Of a DNA stretch of 64,000 bases, positions 27,738 through 34,177 are shown one piece after another. Position 1 is the stretch's first letter, and the number at the start of each line of letters is the position of its first letter. The notes under the pieces are model-generated. The model was not told the DNA's origin and did not search any database. It saw nothing but the letters and a program-made list of their open reading frames with translations. Position numbers and translations under genes: made by a program. This stretch comes from Gaiellasilicea sp963705515 (lineage in GTDB: Bacteria > Actinomycetota > Thermoleophilia > Gaiellales > Gaiellaceae). The DNA lies in assembly GCA_963705515.1 (NCBI GenBank), contig CAVPJV010000003.1, positions 1-64,000 on the forward strand, in the 5' to 3' direction.

Positions 27738-28412
27738 CTACTGCTCGTTCGTGCGCGGGCCGCGAGAGGGACGCAGCCGGCTGACGATGACGGCGACGAC
27801 GGTGACGAGATAGACCTGGCCGAGCAACCCCTCGCTCCCGGCGACCGTCCGGCCGAGGTCGGTGGCCGCGGTGTAGTCGCCGTAGCCGACGGTCGCCAGC
27901 GAGACGACGCTGAAGTACAGCCGGATCGAGGCCGTCCCGTCGGTGCCCTGGGCGAAGAACGGTCCCGACTGGAACGCCGCGATCGCTCCGTAGGTGAACG
28001 CGTAGAGCAGGCCGATCAAGAGGTAGATGCAGAGGGCGCCGAGCACCGACTGGAAGTTGACGCCGTGCTGGTCGGCGATCCCGAACACGATCACGCCGCA
28101 GGTGGTGGCGATCAGCAGCACGTCCAGCAGCCCAAGCAGCCCCGTTGCGTTCGAGTTCGCGGTCAGGAGCTCCAGGATGGCGCCGGCCGCACCCACGACG
28201 GCCAGGCACGTGGCAACGAGGTCGAGCCGGCCCGTCGCTGAGGTCCAGAGCGCGACTCCGAGCGTCAGCACCAGGAGCAGCACGACGACGGCGCGCGCCC
28301 ACTGCTCGTCCGGCGCCGCCGCGACGAACGCGAACGTCGCGAGGACGAGCAGGAGGACGAAGCCGTAGCTGCGGCTCGCCTGCAAGCGTCGCAGGAATGG
28401 CCCGACGTGCAT
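27738..28412 (-). CDS. Potassium channel family protein (TVGYG filter)
   Basis: 224 aa. Several N-terminal membrane segments (YGFVLLLVLATFAFVAA onward) precede a pore module YFSVVSLATVGYGDYTAATD, where TVGYG is the K+ selectivity filter. There is no cytoplasmic RCK domain, so gating is unknown. ATG 28412 (MHVGPFLRRL) lacks a Shine-Dalgarno; GAGGAT ends nine bases before it and a 17-bp palindrome lies further up, as for other leaderless members of this set. A longer frame from 28628 would cross the palindrome and is rejected. Confidence 0.8.
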   Translation of the reverse strand: MHVGPFLRRLQASRSYGFVLLLVLATFAFVAAAPDEQWARAVVVLLLVLTLGVALWTSATGRLDLVATCLAVVGAAGAILELLTANSNATGLLGLLDVLLIATTCGVIVFGIADQHGVNFQSVLGALCIYLLIGLLYAFTYGAIAAFQSGPFFAQGTDGTASIRLYFSVVSLATVGYGDYTAATDLGRTVAGSEGLLGQVYLVTVVAVIVSRLRPSRGPRTNEQ

Positions 28413-28421
28413 GCGGGCTCC

Positions 28422-28521
28422 ATCCTCTCGCCCGCAGCGGACGGCGGCATCATCCGCATGGGGCGACTGCCCGCGTTCACCCCAACCGGACGATGAGCCG
28501 ACGCAGTCCGGCAGAGAAGCT
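28422..28521. promoter_or_regulatory. Two 17-bp palindromes (28450-28466, 28477-28493) in a divergent region
   Basis: TCATCC-GCATG-GGGCGA (centre 28458) and TCACCC-CAACC-GGACGA (centre 28485), 27 bases apart. Minus-strand GAGGAT (28422-28427) is 36 bases from the first and serves the K+ channel gene. Plus-strand GAAGCT (28516-28521) is 36 bases from the second and would serve the SHOCT gene with a leader that includes AGGAGG. So each divergent gene has its own copy. Confidence 0.55.
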
Positions 28522-28565
28522 TCACGGCGAGGGATCCGTCCCAGGCAAGAAGGAGGGAACGAGAG

Positions 28566-28787
28566 ATGGTGAGGCGGCGCGGGCGTCCTCTCATGCGGGC
28601 CGCGATGGTCGGCGGTGTCGCCTACCACGCAGGGAAGACCCGGCAGGGCGCCGCACCCTCTGCCCCCGCAGGTGGTCTCTCCGACGCGGCGATCGCTCAG
28701 CTAAAGGAGCTCGCGCAGTTGAGGGATGAGGGCGTCCTCACCCAGGAGGAGTTCGACGCACAGAAGGCTCAGCTGCTCCGCTCGTAG
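28566..28787 (+). CDS. SHOCT-domain small protein
   Basis: 73 aa. After a basic start (MVRRRGRPLMRAAMVGG) and a flexible alanine/proline linker, the C-terminal SHOCT domain is clear: LKELAQLRDEGVLTQEEFDAQKAQLL split across residues 46-71. SHOCT domains are short helical pairs thought to mediate oligomerisation at the end of many proteins. Strong Shine-Dalgarno AGGAGGG. A relative with the same N-terminal pattern is encoded at 39953-40150. Confidence 0.8.
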   Translation: MVRRRGRPLMRAAMVGGVAYHAGKTRQGAAPSAPAGGLSDAAIAQLKELAQLRDEGVLTQEEFDAQKAQLLRS

Positions 28788-28807
28788 ATCAACATTGATC
28801 GCGGCGC

Positions 28808-29440
28808 TCAGACCGAGATGCTCACCGGCGACGTCGCGATCCAGATCAGCGTGCCGAGAAAGACAAGGCAGCCGAGCGTGAGCGTGATCGTCCGGAGCCG
28901 CACGTCGGTGAGCCTGGGGCTCAGCCCGGCGAAGAAGAGCGAGACCGAGAAGAGCACGACGCCGAGGACGTAGTTCGACCCACGCTGGATGTCGCGCCGC
29001 ACGTCCGCCGCGGACACCTCGGCCGCGGCGTCCAGCCGCCTCGCCTCGGCGGCCGCAGCGAGCTTGTACTGCGGCATCGCGAACGGGGTCAGCGGCGCAT
29101 CCGGGTTCACGAGCGGCCTGGTCTCGAGCCAGGCCTGGACGGCGGGCCGGAACTCCTTGCGGAAGCGCTTGAAGTAGAAGTCCGAGAGCTCCGTCCGCTT
29201 GAGCGCGTAGGCGTCGACCCACTGGATGAACGTCGCCACGTCGACCTGTGTCTGGGATTCGGAGAGTCCCTGGGCACGCGCGGCCTCGACCCTGATCGCG
29301 TTCGTTCGGCTTGCCGCCTTCGCCTGCTCGCCGTTCCAGCGCGTCGCCTGGTAGCCGCTCCAGGCCGTTGCGACGGCGGCAAGCGACAGCAGGACGGTCG
29401 CGACGATCTCGGCGTAGCTGTGGTGATGGCCGTCGGTCAG
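28808..29440 (-). CDS. Membrane protein of unknown function, 210 aa
   Basis: One N-terminal membrane helix (IVATVLLSLAAVATAWSGY), a long soluble part with TRWNGEQAKAASRTNAIR and TFIQWVDAYALKRTELSDF, and two C-terminal helices ending WIATSPVSISV. I know this as a frequent actinobacterial companion of DUF4239 proteins but not by function. No ATG, GTG or TTG start is available near the N-terminus; the CTG at 29440 overlaps the stop of the upstream gene (CTGA), so I infer a CTG start by translational coupling. Confidence 0.6.
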   Translation of the reverse strand: MTDGHHHSYAEIVATVLLSLAAVATAWSGYQATRWNGEQAKAASRTNAIRVEAARAQGLSESQTQVDVATFIQWVDAYALKRTELSDFYFKRFRKEFRPAVQAWLETRPLVNPDAPLTPFAMPQYKLAAAAEARRLDAAAEVSAADVRRDIQRGSNYVLGVVLFSVSLFFAGLSPRLTDVRLRTITLTLGCLVFLGTLIWIATSPVSISV

Positions 29441-30261
29441 CGCGGGTCGCCTGACGCGTTGCACGGGAGCGGGGTGGTGGTGCCGACGAGGGCGCGCTCC
29501 TTCGCGAGGATGCCCTCGGTCCGCTTCATCGCGACCGGTTCGAGCGCGCCGACGCCGCCGTAGTACGGGTTGTCGAGGAACGACAGCAGGAGGAGGGTCG
29601 CAGCGACCACGGAGACGACCGAGCCGATCAGGAGCGCCTGCGTCTTCGCCCGTTCGCCGCTGTCCGCGAAGAAGAGCATGAACAGGCCGATGACGCCCGC
29701 GGTCAGGAAGAGCACGATCCAGAGCGGGGTCGGGACCACGCCCTGCGCCGCGTGGATCCGGTCCTGGCGTGCTGCGGTGCGCTCGGAGTTCTGGTCGAGC
29801 CACTTCGAGAACGCGGCTTCCTCGGTGGGGCCGTTCGGCTTCACCTGCTGAAGCGTGCGGAACATCGACACGCCCCAGGGGTTGAACCTGTCGCCCTCGG
29901 TGCCTGCCTCGAGTCGCGGCCACGCCCGGTGGACGACGTAACGGGCGTAGCAGACCAGGCCATCCGACAGTTCCTGCCGCTGCGCGGCCGGCATGAACTG
30001 CGCCGTCTCGAACTGCTGCGAGACGACGAGCGCCTCCGTCTCGGCGCCCTGCTTCGTGTCGTCGTAGCTCGTGAAGGCGAGGAAGATGATGAAGCCCAGC
30101 AGGACGGAAAACCCGGTCGTGATCACGCCGAAGACTCCGGCCGCCCTGTCGCCGTCGGCGAAGTAGCTGCCTTCCGGCGCCCGGCGGCGGACGAGCAGCA
30201 TCGCGCCGATGGCGATGACGGTGGCGGCGACGACTACGAGAATCGGCCAGACAAGACTCAT
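29437..30261 (-). CDS. DUF4239 (bestrophin-like) membrane protein
   Basis: 274 aa. Two N-terminal helices (VWPILVVVAATVIAIGAML and VITTGFSVLLGFIIFLAF), a central soluble stretch (FETAQFMPAAQRQELSDGL) and two C-terminal helices, as in the DUF4239 family, which resembles bestrophin-type channels. ATG 30261 overlaps the lipoprotein stop by four bases (ATGA), which decides it over an ATG at 30285. A second member of the family lies at 36495-37283. Confidence 0.75.
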   Translation of the reverse strand: MSLVWPILVVVAATVIAIGAMLLVRRRAPEGSYFADGDRAAGVFGVITTGFSVLLGFIIFLAFTSYDDTKQGAETEALVVSQQFETAQFMPAAQRQELSDGLVCYARYVVHRAWPRLEAGTEGDRFNPWGVSMFRTLQQVKPNGPTEEAAFSKWLDQNSERTAARQDRIHAAQGVVPTPLWIVLFLTAGVIGLFMLFFADSGERAKTQALLIGSVVSVVAATLLLLSFLDNPYYGGVGALEPVAMKRTEGILAKERALVGTTTPLPCNASGDPR

Positions 30262-30797
30262 CCGCCGGAGCGGAGACTCGAGCACTCATCGGCGTTGTTG
30301 AACGCATCGTTCAACTCACCCGCCGGGTCGAGCTGCTCCAGCTGGTCGACAGCGGCGCCGACCTGATCGCCCATGGTGGCGAGCGTGCCCGTGATCGTCG
30401 AAATCACCGCGAGGAGGCCGGCCGCGCCGGAGACGTCGTCGACGGCGTCGCCGATCGTCTGCACGCCGTCCTCGATCTGGCCGGCGAGCTGATCGACCAC
30501 GTCCTTGGCCTTCTGGCCGTCGGCCGTCTCGGGCCGGCCTGCGTCCTTCAGGTCGTCCGAGAGGGTCTTCGTTGCGTCGCTGACGTCGTCGACCGCGCTC
30601 TTGAGGCTGTTCTCGGAGAGGTTGCCGCCCTGGATCGACGTTGCCGCCGACGACACCGATGTCTTCCAGGTCGCCACTGCCGAGCACACCGAGTTCGCCC
30701 AGTCACTCGCCCCGGACGTCTCGTCGTCGCTGCCGCCGCAGCCTGCAGCCAGCAGCGCGGCCGCCAGAACGGGGAGCAGGAGCGCCTTCGAGCTCAT
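30258..30797 (-). CDS. Predicted lipoprotein, 179 aa
   Basis: Signal peptide with lipobox: MSSKALLLPVLAAALLAAGC, cysteine at residue 20, followed by a polar linker GGSDDETSG. The mature part is helical and rich in Val-Asp-Asp (SAVDDVSDATKTLSDDL, GDAVDDVSGAAG), looking like a coiled rod. It would be anchored on the outer face of the membrane; the family is not known to me. ATG 30797 is preferred over 30827 because the signal peptide starts there and TAGCGT ends eight bases before it. Confidence 0.7.
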   Translation of the reverse strand: MSSKALLLPVLAAALLAAGCGGSDDETSGASDWANSVCSAVATWKTSVSSAATSIQGGNLSENSLKSAVDDVSDATKTLSDDLKDAGRPETADGQKAKDVVDQLAGQIEDGVQTIGDAVDDVSGAAGLLAVISTITGTLATMGDQVGAAVDQLEQLDPAGELNDAFNNADECSSLRSGG

Positions 30798-30805
30798 CTC
30801 ACCCG

Positions 30806-30850
30806 ACGCTAGCTGCGTCCACGCCATCGGGCATCGTCCATCTGGGATGA
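30806..30850 (-). promoter_or_regulatory. 17-bp palindrome (30834-30850) and -10 box of lipoprotein operon
   Basis: Plus-strand reading TCGTCC-ATCTG-GGATGA, centre 30842. The minus-strand -10 TAGCGT occupies 30806-30811 and ends 36 bases from the centre; ATG 30797 follows eight bases later. The transcript would carry the lipoprotein, DUF4239 and 210-aa membrane protein genes. Confidence 0.6.
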
Positions 30851-30863
30851 CCGCGACATGACC

Positions 30864-31142
30864 TCAGGCGGTCGCATAGCGGCTGCGCGCGGACCTGGCC
30901 CCGTACGTCGCCACGTCGAGCGCGACTCCGAGGCCGACGATGATCCACTCGCCGCCGGAGACACCGCCGATGGGAGACCACACGAGCAGATACATCAGCG
31001 TCGTCCACGGGAAGAAGAGGAGTCCCAGCAGCGGCCACACCCACGAGCCGAAGGCCAGGTCGACGCGGTCTCCGAAAAGCCACATCGCGATGATCGCGAA
31101 CCGCGGGCCGAAGACGGCGAAGAGAATCAGGAAACAACACAT
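30864..31142 (-). CDS. Small membrane protein, 92 aa
   Basis: Three hydrophobic segments (CCFLILFAVFGPRFAIIAMW, PLLGLLFFPWTTLMYLLVW, EWIIVGLGVALDVATYG) joined by short loops with a conserved-looking VWSPIGGVSG turn, and a basic tail ARSARSRYATA. The pattern is that of a family of short actinobacterial membrane proteins without assigned function. ATG 31142; no good Shine-Dalgarno. The stop lies just beside the palindrome of the next operon. Confidence 0.6.
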   Translation of the reverse strand: MCCFLILFAVFGPRFAIIAMWLFGDRVDLAFGSWVWPLLGLLFFPWTTLMYLLVWSPIGGVSGGEWIIVGLGVALDVATYGARSARSRYATA

Positions 31143-31272
31143 CGGGCACGCACCATCTCACAGATTGCGGCAGGGAGTGCGGCGATCGTGGCGAATCACG
31201 GCCGCGTAACGAACGCGCAGACTCCGTCGGTTGCCAGCGACGCCGTTCTGACGTTCCCAAAGGGAGGTAGGG

Positions 31273-31680
31273 ATGAACTCCAGGAGCATGGCCGGTTGGA
31301 TCGGCTTCGCCGGCATCCTGCTGCTCGTCGTCGGCGCGATCGACTTCATGCAAGGCCTGATCGCCCTGTTCGAGGACGAGTACTACGTAGTGACCCAATC
31401 CGGGTTCCTCGTCGTCGACCTGACGGCGTGGGGGTGGATCATGATGATCTGGGGCGTGCTGCTCGTCCTCGGCGGCCTCGGCCTGCTGAGCGCGCAGGGG
31501 TGGGCCCGCTGGTTCACCATCGTCATCGTGTGCTTGAACTTCATCGCCCAGCTCGGCTTCCTCGGCAACAGCCAGTACCCGCTCTGGTCGCTGACGGTGA
31601 TGGCGCTGAACGTGATCATTCTCTTCGCGCTGACGGCGCGCTGGAGTGAGAGCACGTCAGACCTCCAGGCTGCCCGCTGA
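31273..31680 (+). CDS. DUF7144-type four-helix membrane protein
   Basis: 135 aa with four membrane helices. Conserved features shared with its paralogue at 47156-47584: an early helix, FEDEYYVV, LTAWGWI before the second pair, then WARWFTIVIVCLNF and YPLWSLTVMALNVIILFAL. The function is unknown. ATG has the strong site AAAGGGAGG upstream. No 17-bp palindrome was found in the 130 bases before it, unlike its paralogue. Confidence 0.75.
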   Translation: MNSRSMAGWIGFAGILLLVVGAIDFMQGLIALFEDEYYVVTQSGFLVVDLTAWGWIMMIWGVLLVLGGLGLLSAQGWARWFTIVIVCLNFIAQLGFLGNSQYPLWSLTVMALNVIILFALTARWSESTSDLQAAR

Positions 31681-31691
31681 CGATCACCTCG

Positions 31692-31733
31692 GATCGAGGC
31701 CGTCGCGCGATGTGGTGCGCGGCGGCCTCGATC
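31692..31733 (+). terminator. Hairpin after the DUF7144 gene
   Basis: Arms GATCGAGGCCG (31692-31702) and CGGCCTCGATC (31723-31733) pair over 11 bp, with a second CGCGC/GCGCG pairing inside the loop. It lies 12 bases after the stop. No T-run follows, as is common in high-GC genomes, so terminator is an inference from position and strength. Confidence 0.55.
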
Positions 31734-31759
31734 GAGCCTGCCCGACCGACGAGGGTGGG

Positions 31760-31799
31760 TAACGTGAGGGTCATGGCGCAGTCACGCCTGTTGCGGTGA
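31760..31799 (+). promoter_or_regulatory. -10 box and 8-codon leader ORF before the flippase-like gene
   Basis: TAACGT (31760-31765) ends seven bases before ATG 31773, which opens a leaderless eight-codon frame (MAQSRLLR) whose TGA at 31797-31799 overlaps the GTG start of the next gene (GTGA). Translation of the long gene is therefore probably coupled to the short one. Confidence 0.45.
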
Positions 31800-32872
31800 G
31801 CCGGCCCGGCCGAAGCACGCTTCAGCGGCTGGGGCTCGGCGCGCTCAGCCTCGGCATCGTCATCGCCACCTTCGCGTTCGTCCTGCCGACGATCGCGGAC
31901 TACCGCGACGTCTGGGCGCTGGTGCAGGGCCTTTCGTGGGAGTGGATCGCGTTGCTCTGCGCAGCCACGCTCGTCAACCTGCTCACCTTCGCGCCGCCGT
32001 GGATGATCGCTCTTCCCGGCCTGTCATTTGGGCAGGCGATCACGGTCACGCAGGTCTCGACGGCGCTGTCGATCGTCGTACCCGGGGGGCTCGCAGCCGG
32101 TGTCGCCACCTCGTACGCGATGCTGCGGCGATGGGCGTTCGCGTCGCGCGACGTCGCCCGTGCGGTGACTCTGACGGGTCTCTGGAACCAGTTCCTCAAC
32201 CTCTCGTTCCCGATCGTGGCCCTCTTCCTGCTCAACAGCGAGGGGGGCGACACGAAGTTGCTCGGCGTCGTCGCCTTCGTCGGTGTCGCCGTGCTCGGTG
32301 TCGCCGTGGCCGGGCTCGCGGTCGTGCTCGTCAGCAAGCGGCTCGCCCGCGACATCGGCGACCTGGCGGCGAGGGTCAGCGACTGGCTGCTCGGCAAGGT
32401 CCGGCGCGGCCCGGTGTCGTGGGGCGGCCCAAGCTTCGAGCGCTTCCGGCTCAGCGCCGGCGATCTGCTCAAGCGCCGCTGGCACGTGCTCACGCTGGCG
32501 TCGCTGGCGGGCAGCCTCAGCGTCTTCGCGGTGCTCGTCATCGCGCTCAGGGCCTTCGACGTCACTGCTGCGCAGGTGTCGCTGGCGGAGGCGTTCGCGG
32601 CCTGGTCGTTCGTCCGCATCATCGGGACGATTCCGATCACGCCGGGCGGGATCGGAATCATCGAGGTCGGCCTCACGAGCGCGCTGATCGGGTTCGGCGG
32701 GAGCAATGCCGGCGTGGTCGCGGCGGTGCTCGTCTTCCGCTTCTTGACCATCGTTCCGACCCTCGTCGTCGGCCTCGTCTCGGCCGCGACCTGGCGGCGC
32801 TTTCGTGGTCCCGCCGACCTCGAGCCGGTGCCGGCCGACGGTCCGCTGCCGCCGATCACCCCCTCGGGATGA
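31796..32872 (+). CDS. UPF0104/LPG-synthase-TM-like membrane protein (flippase-like)
   Basis: 358 aa with about eight membrane helices and the family pattern of lysylphosphatidylglycerol synthase transmembrane regions: VSTALSIVVPGGLAAGVA near residue 85, FAAWSFVRIIGTIPITPGG and IGIIEVGLTSALIGFGG near 270-300. There is no catalytic aminoacyl-transferase domain, so a role in moving or handling membrane lipids is inferred. GTG start overlaps the short leader ORF. Its last six codons coincide with the 17-bp palindrome in front of the next gene. Confidence 0.8.
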   Translation: MSRPGRSTLQRLGLGALSLGIVIATFAFVLPTIADYRDVWALVQGLSWEWIALLCAATLVNLLTFAPPWMIALPGLSFGQAITVTQVSTALSIVVPGGLAAGVATSYAMLRRWAFASRDVARAVTLTGLWNQFLNLSFPIVALFLLNSEGGDTKLLGVVAFVGVAVLGVAVAGLAVVLVSKRLARDIGDLAARVSDWLLGKVRRGPVSWGGPSFERFRLSAGDLLKRRWHVLTLASLAGSLSVFAVLVIALRAFDVTAAQVSLAEAFAAWSFVRIIGTIPITPGGIGIIEVGLTSALIGFGGSNAGVVAAVLVFRFLTIVPTLVVGLVSAATWRRFRGPADLEPVPADGPLPPITPSG

Positions 32873-32899
32873 TGTAGCTGCGGCCACGCGCGCCAGAAT
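32856..32899 (+). promoter_or_regulatory. 17-bp palindrome (32856-32872) and -10 box
   Basis: TCACCC-CCTCG-GGATGA, centre 32864, covering the last codons and stop of the flippase-like gene. CAGAAT at 32894-32899 ends 35 bases from the centre and six bases before ATG 32906, with no Shine-Dalgarno. Confidence 0.5.
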
Positions 32900-32905
32900 C
32901 GGCTG

Positions 32906-33154
32906 ATGGGACAAGCGATCGGCGATGTGCTGCCGCTGGCGATCGGAGTCGCGATCAGCCCGGTTCCGATCATCGCCATCATCCTCATGCTCGGGATCGC
33001 GAGCGGCGACGCTGCCTCGAGCAGCGGCGAGCCGCGGATCCTGGACGGGATGAAGACGTGGATGTCGGACCACAACGCAGCGATCATGACCGTGCTCCTG
33101 CTCGTCCTCGGCGGCAAGCTGGCGGGCGAGGGGATCGGCGGCCTGAGCTCGTGA
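32906..33154 (+). CDS. Shortened GAP-family protein with an internal deletion, 82 aa
   Basis: The first 33 residues, MGQAIGDVLPLAIGVAISPV and following, match the first helix of GAP-family proteins, and residues 41-82 (GEPRILDGMKTWMSDHNAAI onward, ending GGKLAGEGIGGLSS) match the last helix; about 140 residues holding the middle helices are missing, with the frame kept. The full-length relative at 1452-2141 shows what is lost. It has a palindrome and -10 box upstream and couples to the next gene by GTGA overlap, so it may still be made, but it cannot work as a normal GAP protein. Confidence 0.65.
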   Translation: MGQAIGDVLPLAIGVAISPVPIIAIILMLGIASGDAASSSGEPRILDGMKTWMSDHNAAIMTVLLLVLGGKLAGEGIGGLSS

Positions 33155-33492
33155 CGGGCCGCGAGGAGCTCGCAGTGGCGACGGGTCGGACCCAAACAGA
33201 AGAGCGGCTTTGCGCCGTAGCGGGCGGCGACCTGCGCCCGCTCGAGCTGCCCGCCGAACTGGACGGCGAGACGCACCGCCTCGTTCAGATCGCCGCCCTC
33301 GTCGCCCTCGACGGGCCGCTGATCTCGTGGGTCGCCCAACTCGACGCGGCCGACGAGGAGCAGCTCGATCTCGACCAGGTGCTCGGCGCGCTCGTGGCGA
33401 TCGCTCCGATCGTCGGCACGCTCCGCGTGGTCTCCGCAGCGAGGAAGATCGTCCGCGCAGCGGGACTCGCCGAAGCCGTCGACGAGACGTGA
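33151..33492 (+). CDS. CMD/AhpD-like helical protein without redox cysteines
   Basis: 113 aa from GTG 33151, overlapping the previous stop by four bases. The helices THRLVQIAALVALDGPLISW and VLGALVAIAPIVGTLRVVSA follow the carboxymuconolactone-decarboxylase/AhpD-like pattern (RLxxLxAL...GAL...APxVGT). The CxxC of AhpD is absent, so peroxidase activity is not expected. Role unknown; the family assignment is by pattern only. Confidence 0.5.
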   Translation: MTGREELAVATGRTQTEERLCAVAGGDLRPLELPAELDGETHRLVQIAALVALDGPLISWVAQLDAADEEQLDLDQVLGALVAIAPIVGTLRVVSAARKIVRAAGLAEAVDET

Positions 33493-33562
33493 GGCCGTAG
33501 GGCCGCTGTCCGACGTTCTACCCGCGCGTCGTCGTGCGGCTCGTCTATCGTCGCCCGTCGAG

Positions 33563-33944
33563 ATGCTCGTGGGCTTGCTGATCAGCTGGGCCGTGCTCGC
33601 GGATTGCGTTCGCCGTGACGAGCTCGCTCCTCGACGGGATGGAGGTCTCGGGCGGCTTCTGGGGCTACGTCTGGGTGTCGCTGCTGTTCGGGGTCGTGAA
33701 CGCGTTCGTCGGCACGATCCTGCGCATCCTCACCTTCCCACTGACGCTGCTGACGCTCGGTCTCTTCTCGATCCTCGTCAACGCATTTCTGCTCCAGATC
33801 ACAGACGCTCTCTCGGATCACTTCACGATCGACGAGTTCTGGTGGACGGCGATCTGGGGCGCGATCATCATGGCGATCGTGGTCGTCTTGCTCAACATGA
33901 TCCTCGTCGCGCTCGCGCCGCGGCGCGAGCCGACGCTGTCCTAG
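33563..33944 (+). CDS. Phage-holin-family-4 type membrane protein, frameshift near 33601
   Basis: Four-helix membrane protein of the PF04020 type: GILRI-like LRILTFPLTLLTLGLFSILV, NAFLLQITDALSDHF, then a last helix. Despite the name, chromosomal members are not phage lysis proteins. The frame starting at ATG 33563 reads MLVGLLISWAVLA and then breaks; removing one G at about 33601 joins it to IAFAVTSSLLDGMEVSGGFW in the frame that ends at 33944, giving 126 aa. A GTG at 33615 would start the second part alone but loses the first helix. Confidence 0.7.
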
Positions 33945-33949
33945 CCGAG

Positions 33950-34138
33950 CTACACGCGCGCCGGGCGGAGCATCGTGTAGATCGCGAGCCCGATGAAGGG
34001 GAGCAGGAGCAGCACGAGCACCCAGCCCGCCTTGCTCGATGCGGGCAGATCGCGTCTCCGCGCGACGTCGATGAAGGCGCGAACCAAGAAGACGAGAAAG
34101 ATCGCCACCGCTGCCAGGATCAGGATCCGCATGCCCAC
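33950..34138 (-). CDS. PLDc_N-domain small membrane protein, 62 aa
   Basis: Two helices with the PLDc_N pattern: MGMRILILAAVAIFLVFL, then DVARRRDLPASSKAGWVLVL and LPFIGLAIYTMLRP. The domain is named after its place in cardiolipin synthases but occurs alone in many small actinobacterial proteins, where the role is unknown. Convergent with the holin-like gene. A longer relative lies at 39119-39379. Confidence 0.75.
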   Translation of the reverse strand: MGMRILILAAVAIFLVFLVRAFIDVARRRDLPASSKAGWVLVLLLLPFIGLAIYTMLRPARV

Positions 34139-34177
34139 ATGCTCTCACGATTCGGGCTCAAGAGTGACGCCACCTGC

